Shown: positions 28,025 to 38,701, counted from the first letter of the stretch. The stretch is DNA of 53,333 nt from Pseudomonas sp. GOM6 (GCF_029537485.1 NZ_JARPUS010000022.1:1-53333); one strand, 5' to 3'. Translations and numbers: made by a program. Notes: generated from the sequence alone by a model not told the origin.

Positions 28025-28978
28025 ATGACCCTGACCAAGCGTCTCAGCCTGTTCGCCGCCGCCGCAGCGTTCACCGCCAGCACCGCGGCCATCGCCGCCC
28101 CGACCTTCATCAACATCCTCACCGGTGGCACCAGCGGCGTGTACTACCCGATCGGTGTTGCCCTGTCGCAGCTGTACGGCAATGGCATCGAAGGTTCGAA
28201 GACGTCGGTGCAGGCCACCAAGGCCTCGGTGGAAAACCTCAACCTGCTGCAGGCCGGTCGTGGTGAGCTGGCCTTCGCCCTCGGCGACTCGGTGGCCGAT
28301 GCCTGGAACGGCGTGGAAGAGGCCGGTTTCAAGGCGCCGCTGAAGAAGCTGCGCGCCATCGCCGGCACCTACCCGAACTACATCCAGATCGTGGCCAACG
28401 CCGATGCCAACATCCAGACCCTGGCCGACCTCAAGGGCAAGCGCATCTCCGTCGGCGCGCCGAAGTCCGGCACCGAGCTGAATGCCCGCGCCATCTTCAA
28501 GGCCGCCGGTCTGAGCTACGAGGACATGGGTGAGGTGCAGTTCCTGCCCTACGCCGAGTCGGTCGAGCTGATCAAGAACCGTCAGCTGGACGCCACCCTG
28601 CAGTCCTCCGGCCTGGGCATGGCCGCCATCCGTGACCTGGCCTCGACCATGAAGGTCAGCTTCGTCGCCATCCCGGCCGACGTGGTAGGCAAGATCGGCA
28701 ACGCCGCCTACCAGGCCGCCACCATCCCGGCCAACACCTACGACGGCCAGGCTGCAGACGTGCCGACCGTGGCCATCACCAACATCCTGGTCAGCCACGA
28801 AGGCGTGTCCGACGAGGTGGCCTACCAGATGACCAAGCTGATGTTCGACAACCTCGACCGCCTGGGCAATGCCCACTCCGCGGCCAAGGACATCAAGCTG
28901 GAAGGCGCGGCGAAGAACCTGCCGATTCCGCTGCATCCGGGTGCCGAGCGCTTCTACAAGGAAGCCGGCGCACTCTGA
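28025..28978 (+). CDS. TAXI-family TRAP transporter substrate-binding protein
   Basis: A 317-residue periplasmic protein. The signal peptide ends near TAAIAA-PTF. The mature sequence opens FINILTGGTSGVYYPIGVALSQLY, the hallmark of the TAXI family, and includes GKRISVGAPKSGTELNARAIF and a C-terminal HPGAERFYKEAG motif. It captures a substrate, often an organic acid or amino acid such as glutamate, for the permease encoded next. The ATG at 28025 has GGAGA seven bases upstream and starts a proper signal peptide; the open frame extends further upstream without family sequence. Confidence 0.93.
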   Translation: MTLTKRLSLFAAAAAFTASTAAIAAPTFINILTGGTSGVYYPIGVALSQLYGNGIEGSKTSVQATKASVENLNLLQAGRGELAFALGDSVADAWNGVEEAGFKAPLKKLRAIAGTYPNYIQIVANADANIQTLADLKGKRISVGAPKSGTELNARAIFKAAGLSYEDMGEVQFLPYAESVELIKNRQLDATLQSSGLGMAAIRDLASTMKVSFVAIPADVVGKIGNAAYQAATIPANTYDGQAADVPTVAITNILVSHEGVSDEVAYQMTKLMFDNLDRLGNAHSAAKDIKLEGAAKNLPIPLHPGAERFYKEAGAL

Positions 28979-28989
28979 TCCCCACGCGC

Positions 28990-29107
28990 GCCGGGTGGGC
29001 CGTTCAGCGGCCTCCCCGGCGTGCCACCGTCGGCCCGCCAAGGGCGGCCAGAACTATTCTGCTTAGAGACACCGGCAAAGGCTGAACCCACGTTTGCCCT
29101 TTGCCGG
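28990..29107 (+). repeat. Two hairpins between the TAXI and permease genes
   Basis: The first hairpin spans 28990-29020 (GCCGGG / CCCGGC at its base). The second is a perfect 10-bp inverted repeat, CCGGCAAAGG (29072-29081) and CCTTTGCCGG (29098-29107). Neither is followed by a T run, so they look like RNA-stabilising or attenuating structures that favour expression of the binding protein over the permease. Confidence 0.5.
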
Positions 29108-29143
29108 CAGCTCTAGTCCCATGGTCATTGAGGTACTAGGTTC

Positions 29144-31167
<2,024 letters not shown>

Positions 31168-31171
<4 letters not shown>

Positions 31172-31563
31172 TCGGCCTGTGCATGGGCCTGGCCGGAGCG
31201 GTCTGGGCTCAGGTGGCGTTGCCGGAGGCCGGGTTCACCCTGGCCTGGAATCACACCATCGAGAAGATCCGCTGGGAAGAAGACTACCGCGTCACCGCCG
31301 AGGGCTTGTTGCTCGGCGAGGCGCGGGTACGCGGGACAGGCGCCGGCATGGAGATACCGGACGGCGCCGAACTGCGTGACGGCAGCTGGCACTACCGCCG
31401 GCAGATGCCGCCGCTACAACCGCTGCGTGTCGGGCGTACGCCCGAGGCCGGCGACTATCAACTCTGTTTCGACCAGCGCTGCCATACCCTTGGCGAGTGG
31501 TTGGGGCCGCCACGAGCGGACCGGCCGGCACTGGAACTCTGGAGCTGCACGCTCCATCGCTGA
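31168..31563 (+). CDS. DUF1850 protein linked to TAXI-TRAP transporters
   Basis: A 131-residue protein starting with GTG that overlaps the permease stop (GTGA). A short hydrophobic N-terminus suggests export. The pattern FTLAWNHTIEKIRWEEDYRV followed by GARVRGTGAGMEIPDGA-like sequence is typical of DUF1850, a family found almost only beside TRAP 4TM/12TM fusions. Its molecular role is unknown. It ends the operon, and a terminator follows. Confidence 0.85.
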
Positions 31564-31595
31564 TCCCGGCGCCACAAGCGTCAGGATGGACCCGA

Positions 31596-31626
31596 CCCCC
31601 GCAGGTTCGCCTGCGGGGGTTTTGTT
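31596..31626 (+). terminator. Rho-independent terminator after the TAXI-TRAP operon
   Basis: A perfect 10-bp stem, CCCCCGCAGG / CCTGCGGGGG, closes a TTCG tetraloop and is followed by TTTTGTT. It lies 33 bases after the DUF1850 stop. Confidence 0.92.
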
Positions 31627-31673
31627 CGTCTGGGGTCTAAGCTGGCAGGACTGTCCTCTGGAGAAACTCCGTC

Positions 31674-32168
31674 ATGCGCCCTTTGATCGTGTTGCTGTTT
31701 GCCCTGCCAGCCCTCGCCTGCGCCGAGCCGCGTGCTGGCCTGTGGGAGTTCACCAGCCAGATGCAGCATGGTGGCCAGGCCATGCCGGACATGCAGCAGA
31801 TGCTCGGGCAGCTGCAGAACCTGCCGCCCGAGCAGCGCCAGATGATGGAGGGGATGCTGGCCCAGCAGGGCATCAAGCTCGGTGGCAGCGGCGTGCAGCT
31901 GTGTCTCAGTGCCGAACGCCTCAAGGCCGGCGACATCCCTCTGCAGAACGAAGACTCCGGTTGCAGCCATGAAATCACCGAGCGCAGCGCCGAGGTCTGG
32001 AAGTTCCACTTCAAGTGCCCGAATGGCGAGGGTAAGGGCGAGACCCGCTTCCAGGGCGATACCGCCTTCACCACCACGGTCAACGGCGTCTACGACGGCC
32101 AGCCCAGCAGCATGCACAGCCAGGCGAAATGGCTGGGTGAGGACTGTGGCGGGCTGCCCAGTCGCTGA
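31674..32168 (+). CDS. DUF3617 periplasmic protein
   Basis: A 164-residue exported protein with a signal peptide ending near LACA. The start of the mature part, EPRAGLWEFTSQM, is the usual DUF3617 opening (a 'G-W-E' beta strand). Paired Cys residues occur in QLCLS, SGCSH, FKCPNG and EDCGG. A Met/Gln-rich segment (about 30-65) separates the first strand from the rest. Function of the family is unknown. The gene stands alone after a terminator. Confidence 0.8.
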   Translation: MRPLIVLLFALPALACAEPRAGLWEFTSQMQHGGQAMPDMQQMLGQLQNLPPEQRQMMEGMLAQQGIKLGGSGVQLCLSAERLKAGDIPLQNEDSGCSHEITERSAEVWKFHFKCPNGEGKGETRFQGDTAFTTTVNGVYDGQPSSMHSQAKWLGEDCGGLPSR

Positions 32169-32219
32169 TTCGGTGGCCGGGGTACACTGCCCGCCTGACA
32201 GGGCGGGGGAGCCGTAAGC

Positions 32220-32786
32220 ATGCAAGGACTGGGTGGCTGGATCGCACTGGCGCTGGTGGCGGCTGTGCTGCTGGCGATCATCTATGGCTACAACCGCCTG
32301 GTGTTCAACCGCGCGCGGGTGGCCGAGGCCTGGAGCGGCATCGACGTGCAGCTCAAGCGCCGCTCCAGCCTGATCCCGCAGCTGGTGGCCTGTCTCAAGG
32401 CCTACATGGCCCACGAACGGGAAACCCTCGAAGAACTGACCAGCCGCCGCGGTGCGGCCCAGGCCCATGAGCGCGACGGTGCGGTGGATCGCGCGGTGGT
32501 CGAAACCCAGCTCACGGCCGCGCTGCTGCGCACCTTCGCCCTGGTGGAGAACTACCCGCAGCTCAAGGCCGATGCCGCCTTCCTCGACCTGCAGCGCAAC
32601 CTCAGCGAGGTCGAGGAGCATATCCAGATGGCCCGGCGTTACTACAACGGCGCCGTGCGCGAGCTCAACGTGCTGGTCGAGTCCTTCCCCAGCAACCTGC
32701 TGGCGCGCGCCTTCGCGTTCCGCTGCGCCGCCTATTTCACCCTGGACGACGCCCGCGACGGGTTGTCGCCGAAGCTGGAGTTCTGA
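32220..32786 (+). CDS. lemA: LemA family protein
   Basis: A 188-residue protein with one N-terminal helix (about 8-25) and a helical cytoplasmic or periplasmic domain. The LemA signature is clear: YNRLVFNRARVAEAWSGIDVQLKRR, then SLIPQLVACLKAYMAHE and ARRYYNGAVRELN followed by VESFPSNLLA. Function is not firmly known. It is two bases upstream of a DUF2207 gene, a recurrent pairing. Confidence 0.93.
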   Translation: MQGLGGWIALALVAAVLLAIIYGYNRLVFNRARVAEAWSGIDVQLKRRSSLIPQLVACLKAYMAHERETLEELTSRRGAAQAHERDGAVDRAVVETQLTAALLRTFALVENYPQLKADAAFLDLQRNLSEVEEHIQMARRYYNGAVRELNVLVESFPSNLLARAFAFRCAAYFTLDDARDGLSPKLEF

Positions 32787-32788
32787 AC

Positions 32789-34717
32789 ATGCCGGGATGG
32801 CTGAAAGCTTTGTTGCTGTTGTGCTGCCTGCTACCCGGCGTGACGCGGGCACAGGAAGTGATCGAGGACTTCGCCGTCGAGGTGCAGGTCGAGGCCGACG
32901 GCGGTCTGCTGGTGAGCGAGCGCATCACCGTGCAGGCCGAGGGCGAGCAGATCCAGCGCGGCATCTATCGCGACTTCCCGGTACGCACGCGGCTGGCGGG
33001 GCTGCTCGAACGCAAGGTCGGCTTCGAGCTGCTCGAGGTGCAGCGCGACGGCGCGCCCGAACCCTATTTCGAGCAGGCCCAGGGGCCGATGCAGCGGGTC
33101 TACATTGGCCGTCACGACCGCCAGCTGGCGCCGGGGCGCTACCAGTACCTGCTGCGCTACCGCAGCAATCGCCAGTTGCTGCATCGCCCCGGCGAGGACG
33201 AGTTGTACTGGAACGTCACCGGCAACGACTGGGCCTTCCCCATTCGCCATGCCAGCGTGCGCGTGCTGCTGCCGGCGGGTGCCGAGGTGTCGGCCGCACA
33301 CGGCTACACCGGCTGGGCGGGCGAGCAGGGCGAGGATTACCGTAAGGTCGACGACGCGCCGCCGAGCTACGAGACCACCCGCGAATTGCAGCCCGGCGAG
33401 GGTTTCACCATCGCCCTGGCCTGGCCCGAGGGCCTGGTGCAGCGGCCTGGTGCATTGCAGCGACTTGGCTGGCTGATCGACGACAACCCCGGCGCGCTGC
33501 TCGGTCTGGCCCTGTTGCTGGCGCTGCTGGGCTTCTATGGCCACCAGTGGCGGCGGGTCGGCCGCGATCCCGAGGCCGGCGTGGTGATCGCCCGCTTCGC
33601 CGCGCCCGAGGGTCTGTCGCCAGCGGCGGCCGGCTTCATCTGGCACCGTGGTTTCGCGCGCGGCTACAGCAGCGTGCGCGCGCTGACCGTGGCGCTGACC
33701 TCGATGGCGATCAAGCAGGCGGTGCGCCTGGAGGACATCAACGGCGGCAAGGGTTTCGCCGTGCATCGCGGCCAGGTGGACGACAAGGCGCTGTTCAGCG
33801 GCGAGCGGAAGGTCCTGGCCAGCCTGCTCAAGGGCGACATCGGCTACCTGGAAATCGGCAGCGACTACGAGCCGCGTCTCGGTGACGCGGTCGGCGTGCT
33901 AGACAAGCTGCTGCACAAGGAACAGCACGAGCGCTGCTTCCACCTCAATCGCGGCATCTGGTGGCGCGGCGTGCTGCTGGCTCTGGCCGGCATCGCCGCC
34001 TGCCTGCTGCTGGGTGCCCGAGACGGCGACGGCCTGGCCCTGATCGGCGTGGCCAGCCTGTTCATGGTCTGCTTCGGTGGCGCCGGGCTGTTCATCATCG
34101 GCACCGGGGTGCGCAGCATGGGCGAGGGCGGGGTCGGCAGCGGTCTGGTCATGGTGCTGTTCGGCCTGCCGTTCTTCGGCGTCGGCCTCGCCGCGCTGGG
34201 CATGATGGCGGGGGCGGTGGCGCCGCTGAACCTGCTGTTGGTGTTGGCCTTCGTGCTGTGCTGCGCGCTGTTTCGCGTGTGGCTGGAGGCGCCGACCCTG
34301 CAAGGCCGGCAGTTGCTCGACGAGCTCGCCGGCTACCGCGAATACCTGAGCCTGGCCGAGCGCGAGGAACTGGCCGGCGCCGGCAAGGCCCCGGCCATGA
34401 GCATCGCCCTGTACGAACAACACCTGCCCTACGCCATGGCCCTGGGCGTGGAGAAGGAATGGAGTGCACGCTTCACCCGCGCCCTGGCGGCGGGCCTGAT
34501 CTCGGGTGCCAGCAGCGACAGCTACCGGCCGACCTGGTATGCCAGCGAGCGCGCCTTCAGCAGCCCGGAACAGTTCTCCAGCCGCCTGTCCTCGGGCCTG
34601 GCCGGCATCGCCGCGAGCGCCGCCAGCCCGCCGTCGAGCTCGTCTTCATCCGGTGGCTCGTCCGGCGGCGGTTCCTCGGGTGGCGGTGGCGGCGGCGGAG
34701 GGGGTGGCGGCTGGTAG
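32789..34717 (+). CDS. DUF2207 membrane protein with glycine-rich tail
   Basis: A 642-residue protein. A signal peptide (cut near TRA-QE) is followed by an extracytoplasmic beta-rich domain with ITVQAEGEQIQRGIYRDFPV, the usual DUF2207 opening. Membrane helices lie near 230-250 and 390-500, separated by a soluble domain. The C-terminus is low complexity: Ser/Gly repeats ending in a run of glycines and a final Trp. DUF2207 proteins are frequent partners of LemA; a role in envelope stress or export is suspected, not shown. Confidence 0.88.
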   Translation: MPGWLKALLLLCCLLPGVTRAQEVIEDFAVEVQVEADGGLLVSERITVQAEGEQIQRGIYRDFPVRTRLAGLLERKVGFELLEVQRDGAPEPYFEQAQGPMQRVYIGRHDRQLAPGRYQYLLRYRSNRQLLHRPGEDELYWNVTGNDWAFPIRHASVRVLLPAGAEVSAAHGYTGWAGEQGEDYRKVDDAPPSYETTRELQPGEGFTIALAWPEGLVQRPGALQRLGWLIDDNPGALLGLALLLALLGFYGHQWRRVGRDPEAGVVIARFAAPEGLSPAAAGFIWHRGFARGYSSVRALTVALTSMAIKQAVRLEDINGGKGFAVHRGQVDDKALFSGERKVLASLLKGDIGYLEIGSDYEPRLGDAVGVLDKLLHKEQHERCFHLNRGIWWRGVLLALAGIAACLLLGARDGDGLALIGVASLFMVCFGGAGLFIIGTGVRSMGEGGVGSGLVMVLFGLPFFGVGLAALGMMAGAVAPLNLLLVLAFVLCCALFRVWLEAPTLQGRQLLDELAGYREYLSLAEREELAGAGKAPAMSIALYEQHLPYAMALGVEKEWSARFTRALAAGLISGASSDSYRPTWYASERAFSSPEQFSSRLSSGLAGIAASAASPPSSSSSSGGSSGGGSSGGGGGGGGGGGW

Positions 34718-34735
34718 GGGCCGCCCCGAGGGGAC

Positions 34736-35086
34736 TCAGCGTACCAGTGTGACCGGGCCGTGATCGTCGCAATGGTTGCCATGCGGGTGGTGCAGGTGAC
34801 CATCGACCAGATAGTCGACATGATCCCCGTGCGGCACCGCCTCATGACCACAGCCGGGGCCGTGTACATGGTCGGGTGCGTGCCCGGCACACTGATGGTT
34901 GGGGGTGCAGCGGTCAGGGTTCTGGGCGCTGACCTCCAGCACATGCTCGTCGACGTGATCGCCGTGCATATGGTGCAGATGACCGTCGTGCAGGTAGTCG
35001 ACATGCCCCTCGTGCTGGATTGCGGTGTGCCCGCAGCCCGGGCGGTGCTGGTGGTCGTGATGCGGGTGCTGGTTGCAGGTACCCAT
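34736..35086 (-). CDS. Duplicated histidine-rich metal-binding protein
   Basis: A 116-residue cytoplasmic protein with 28 His and 6 Cys. Residues 16-48 and 77-109 are two copies of a 33-residue unit: PGCGH, then GHVDYL or DHVDYL, DGHLHH and HGxH...H. GGAGGA lies upstream of the ATG at 35086. It is the last gene of the leftward zinc island, 79 bases after thrS2. The composition suggests zinc binding, as a buffer, store or chaperone. No enzymatic motif is visible. Confidence 0.8.
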   Translation of the reverse strand: MGTCNQHPHHDHQHRPGCGHTAIQHEGHVDYLHDGHLHHMHGDHVDEHVLEVSAQNPDRCTPNHQCAGHAPDHVHGPGCGHEAVPHGDHVDYLVDGHLHHPHGNHCDDHGPVTLVR

Positions 35087-35165
35087 GTTGGCGTCCTCCG
35101 GAGGTCGACCCGTTTCAGGCTAGTCGCTGCCTGGTGCTGGGTTCGACCGTTCATCGCTGCCGGGG

Positions 35166-37088
35166 CTAGTCCTGTGGCAGCCCCGGAATACGCCCTTCTC
35201 CACGCAGCCGCTCGACCAGCTCGGCCAGCGGCAGGCTGCCGAGGTTGTCGCCGGCGCGGCTGCGCAGGGTGATGCGGCCCTCGGCCTTCTCCTGTTCGCC
35301 GATCACCAGCAGGTAGGGCACTTTCTGCAGGGTGGCTTCGCGGATCTTGTAGCCGATCTTCTCGTTGCGCAGGTCTGCCGCCGCGCGCAGGCCGGCGCGC
35401 TTGAGGGCGGCGAGTACTTGGCGGGCGTAGTCGTTCTGCCCTTCTGAGATGGTCAGCACGGCCGCCTGCTGCGGCGCCAGCCACAGCGGGAACAGGCCGC
35501 TGTAGTGCTCGATGAGGATGCCGGTGAAGCGTTCCAGCGAGCCGAACAGGGCGCGGTGCAGCATCACCGGGCGCTCGCGCTCGCCCTGCTCGTTGATGTA
35601 ACCGATGTCGAAACGCTCCGGCAGGTTGAGGTCGACCTGCAGGGTGCCGCACTGCCAGTCGCGGCCGATGGCATCGCGCAGCACGAACTCCAGCTTGGGC
35701 CCGTAGAACGCGCCTTCGCCGGGGTTGAGCTGGTAGTCGATGCCCATCCGCTGCAGCGCGCCGGAGAGCGCGCCTTCCAGCTGGTCCCAGGTGGCGTCGC
35801 TGCCGATGCGGTTGGCCGGGCGGGTGGACAGCTTCACCGCCACCTCGTTGAAACCGAAGTCGCGGTAGATGGCGAACACCAGGGCGATGGTGTCGGCGCA
35901 CTCCTGTTCCATCTGCGCGGCGGTGCAGAAGATGTGCGCGTCGTCCTGGGTGAAGTGGCGCACGCGCAGCAGGCCGTGCAGCGCGCCGGACGGCTCGTAG
36001 CGGTGCACCTTGCCGAATTCGGCCATGCGCAGCGGCAGGTCGCGGTAGCTCTTCAGGCCACGGGCGAACAGCGCCACGGCGCCGGGGCAGTTCATCGGCT
36101 TGAGGGCGAACACGCGCTCGTCCTCGGTGCTGGTGGTGAACATGGCGTCGCGGTAGTTGAACCAGTGCCCGGAGGTTTCCCACAGGCTGCGGTCCATCAC
36201 GTCCGGGGTGTTGACCTCGACATAGCCGGCGGCATCCTGCTGCTGGCGCATGTAGCCGATCAACTGCTGGAACAGGGTCCAGCCCTTGGGGTGCCAGAAC
36301 ACCGAGCCCGGGGCGCAGTCGTCGAAATGGAACAGATCGAGTTGCGGGCCGAGCTTGCGGTGGTCGCGCTTGCCGGCTTCTTCCAGGCGGGTGAGATAGG
36401 CCTTGAGCTCTTTGCTGTTGGCCCAGCAGGTGCCGTAGATGCGTTGCAGCGCGGCGTTCTTCGCATCGCCGCGCCAGTAGGCGCCGGCCACCTTGGTCAG
36501 CTTGAACGCCTGCAGATGGCCGGTGCGCGGGATATGCGGGCCGCGGCAGAGGTCTTCGAAGTTGCCCTGGCGGTACAGCGACAGCACTTCGCCGGCCGGA
36601 ATGTCGCGGATCAGCTCGGCCTTGTAGTGCTCACCCTGGGCCGCGAAATGGGCGATGGCTTCATCACGTGGCAGCTCACGGCGGCTGACGGGCAGGTCGG
36701 CGGCGGCCAGCTCGCTCATGCGCGTCTCGATCAGCGCCAGATCATCCGGGGTGAAGGGGCGCTCGAAGGCGAAGTCGTAGTAGAAGCCGTCCTCGATCAC
36801 CGGGCCGATGGTCACCTGGGCGCTGGGGTACAGCTGCTTGACCGCCATGGCCAGCAGGTGCGCGCAGGAGTGGCGCAGCAGCTCCAGGCCCTCGGGGTCG
36901 CGCGCGGTGATCAGGCTGAGCTGGGCGTCGTGGTCGATCAAGGCGCTGGTGTCCACCAGGCGGCCATTCAGGCGGCCGGCCAGGGCGGCCTTGGCCAGGC
37001 CGGGGCCGATGTCGGCGGCGACTTCGGCCACGCTCAGGGGTTGGGCATAGTGACGCTGGCTGCCATCGGGCAGGGTGATGCTGGGCAT
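35166..37088 (-). CDS. thrS: Threonyl-tRNA synthetase paralogue in zinc island
   Basis: A 640-residue complete ThrRS: TGS domain 1-60, editing domain with HSCAH (73-77), catalytic domain from about 245, and anticodon-binding domain from about 535. The zinc ligands keep the E. coli positions: Cys334 (MNCPG), His385 (DDAHIF) and His511 (MLHRA). Residue 337, normally His in MNCPGH, is Ala. The ATG at 37088 gives the standard start MPSITLPDGS. Absence of infC-rpmI-rplT next door and presence among Zur-type genes indicate a second, zinc-starvation copy; the housekeeping copy is not in the window. Confidence 0.93.
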   Translation of the reverse strand: MPSITLPDGSQRHYAQPLSVAEVAADIGPGLAKAALAGRLNGRLVDTSALIDHDAQLSLITARDPEGLELLRHSCAHLLAMAVKQLYPSAQVTIGPVIEDGFYYDFAFERPFTPDDLALIETRMSELAAADLPVSRRELPRDEAIAHFAAQGEHYKAELIRDIPAGEVLSLYRQGNFEDLCRGPHIPRTGHLQAFKLTKVAGAYWRGDAKNAALQRIYGTCWANSKELKAYLTRLEEAGKRDHRKLGPQLDLFHFDDCAPGSVFWHPKGWTLFQQLIGYMRQQQDAAGYVEVNTPDVMDRSLWETSGHWFNYRDAMFTTSTEDERVFALKPMNCPGAVALFARGLKSYRDLPLRMAEFGKVHRYEPSGALHGLLRVRHFTQDDAHIFCTAAQMEQECADTIALVFAIYRDFGFNEVAVKLSTRPANRIGSDATWDQLEGALSGALQRMGIDYQLNPGEGAFYGPKLEFVLRDAIGRDWQCGTLQVDLNLPERFDIGYINEQGERERPVMLHRALFGSLERFTGILIEHYSGLFPLWLAPQQAAVLTISEGQNDYARQVLAALKRAGLRAAADLRNEKIGYKIREATLQKVPYLLVIGEQEKAEGRITLRSRAGDNLGSLPLAELVERLRGEGRIPGLPQD

Positions 37089-37122
37089 GTCGGTTCTCTG
37101 ATCAGGTCGGTTAACAGGGCGC

Positions 37123-38463
37123 TCAGCCGCGCTGGTAGCGCAGCGGCAGCCCCTGGCAATCGTGTTGCAGCTGACCTTCGTGCCAGGCCAGCTGGCCGGA
37201 GACGACGGTGCTGCGTACGGCATGGCGGAATGCGCGGCCCTGGAAGGGCGTCCAGCCGCAGTGGGCGAGGATCGGGTCGGCGGCCACCGGGCGTGGCTCG
37301 GCCGGGCGTTCGATCAGGCACAGGTCGGCCCAGTAGCCTTCGCGCAGGTAGCCGCGCTGCTCGATGGCAAAGCGCTGCGCCACCGCATGGCTGGTCTTTT
37401 CCACCAGGGTGGTGAGGGGCAGCAGACCGTCGGCGACCAGTTCCAGCAGGGACGGCAGGGCGTGCTGCACCAGCGGCAGGCCGGACGGCGCCTGCAGGTA
37501 GGGCCGCTGCTTCTCGTCCAGGGTGTGCGGGGCGTGGTCGGTGCCGATGATGTCCAGCCGCCCGCACAGCAGGGCCTGGCGCAGCGCGTCGCGGTCGGCC
37601 TGGGTCTTGATCGCCGGGTTGCACTTGATCAGGTGGCCGAGCGCCGCGTAGTCGCGGTCATCGAAGTACAGGTGATGCGCGCAGACCTCGGCGGTGATTT
37701 GCTTGCCGGCCAGCGGCCCGGGCTGGAACAGGCTCAGCTCACGGGCGGTGGTCAGGTGCAGCACGTGCAGGCGCGTTCCGTAGCGCCGCGCCAGGCTCAC
37801 CGCCAGGCTGGATGACTGGTAGCAGGCCTCGGCGTCACGAATCAGTGGGTGCTGGTCGGCAGGGATGTCCTGGCCGTAACGATTGAGCCAGAGCAGTTCG
37901 CGCTCGCGGATGCGCGGGGTGTACTCGCAGTGGGTCAGCAGTACGGTCGGGCAGTCGCGGAACAGCCGCTCCAGCGAGGGCAGGTCGTCGACCAGCATAT
38001 TGCCGGTGCTGGCGCCCATGAACACCTTCACCGCTGCCACCCGGGCGGGGTCGAGCGCCGCGACGATGTCGAGGTTTTCGTGGCTGACGCCGAAATGGAA
38101 GCCGAAGTTGGCCATGGAGCAGCTGGCGGCGCGCCTTTCCTTGGCCTCTAGCGCTTCCAGGGTCAGGGTCGGCGGGTGGGTGTTGGGCATGTCCATCACG
38201 CTGGTGATGCCGCCGGCCACGGCCGCGCGGGATTCCGTGGCGAAGCTGCCCTTGTGCGGCGCGCCGGGGTCGCGGAAGTGCACCTGGTCGTCGATCATGC
38301 CCGGCAGCAGGTACTGCCCGGCGGCGTCGATCTCCACCTCGGCGCTGCGCCCGCTGATGCTGCTGGCGATCTTCTCGATGCGGCCGTGGCTTACCAGCAG
38401 GTCAGCCTCGAACTCGCGGCCCTCGTTGATCAGGCGGGCGTTGCGGATCAGCAGATCAGTCAT
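37123..38463 (-). CDS. pyrC2: Dihydroorotase-like PyrC2
   Basis: A 446-residue amidohydrolase that should convert carbamoyl-aspartate to dihydroorotate in pyrimidine synthesis. Motifs: DDQVHFRDPG, Lys of KVFMGAST (carbamylated ligand), THCEY, VLHLTTA and GTDHAPH. The first motif has Gln where most enzymes have His (HxH), so the metal site may differ. Such pyrC2 genes belong to Zur regulons in Pseudomonas. The ATG at 38463 overlaps the yidD stop by eight bases. Thirty-four bases separate it from thrS2. Confidence 0.9.
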   Translation of the reverse strand: MTDLLIRNARLINEGREFEADLLVSHGRIEKIASSISGRSAEVEIDAAGQYLLPGMIDDQVHFRDPGAPHKGSFATESRAAVAGGITSVMDMPNTHPPTLTLEALEAKERRAASCSMANFGFHFGVSHENLDIVAALDPARVAAVKVFMGASTGNMLVDDLPSLERLFRDCPTVLLTHCEYTPRIRERELLWLNRYGQDIPADQHPLIRDAEACYQSSSLAVSLARRYGTRLHVLHLTTARELSLFQPGPLAGKQITAEVCAHHLYFDDRDYAALGHLIKCNPAIKTQADRDALRQALLCGRLDIIGTDHAPHTLDEKQRPYLQAPSGLPLVQHALPSLLELVADGLLPLTTLVEKTSHAVAQRFAIEQRGYLREGYWADLCLIERPAEPRPVAADPILAHCGWTPFQGRAFRHAVRSTVVSGQLAWHEGQLQHDCQGLPLRYQRG

Positions 38464-38701
38464 GGGGATGTTCCTGATTGCAGCGATGGATGGGTGGCAC
38501 GGGGTCATAACCGCCCGCATGCCAGGGATGGCAGCGGCCCAGGCGCCGCACGGCCAGCCAGCCGCCACGCAGCGCGCCGTGGCGTTCAATGGCCTCGATG
38601 GCGTAGTGCGAGCAACTGGGATGGAAGCGGCAGCGTGGCCCGAGCAGGGGGCTGATCAGGTACTGGTAGAGCCGTACCAGGCTGAGCAGCAGGCGTTTCA
38701 T
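38456..38701 (-). CDS. yidD: YidD family membrane-insertion factor, paralogue in zinc island
   Basis: An 81-residue protein with the YidD core: LYQYLISPLLGPRCRFHPSCS (split here by family variation), then HYAIEAIERHGALRGGW and RRLGRCHPWHAGGYDPVP. A short amphipathic N-terminus associates with the inner membrane, where YidD helps YidC insert proteins. The usual yidD lies in rpmH-rnpA-yidD-yidC; here it is between hisI and pyrC2, with overlaps on both sides (ATGA with hisI, 8 bases with pyrC2). The Cys- and His-rich C-terminus (HRCNQEHPHD) may matter for metal. Confidence 0.9.
   Translation of the reverse strand: MKRLLLSLVRLYQYLISPLLGPRCRFHPSCSHYAIEAIERHGALRGGWLAVRRLGRCHPWHAGGYDPVPPIHRCNQEHPHD

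Noticed and set aside
28990..29020. Rho-independent terminator after the TAXI gene
   Set aside because: The stem is strong but lacks a following T run, and the permease is clearly part of the same system.
26810..29041. 743-codon minus-strand open frame opposite the response regulator and TAXI genes
   Set aside because: It crosses two recognised genes and a sigma-54 promoter and has no recognisable domain.
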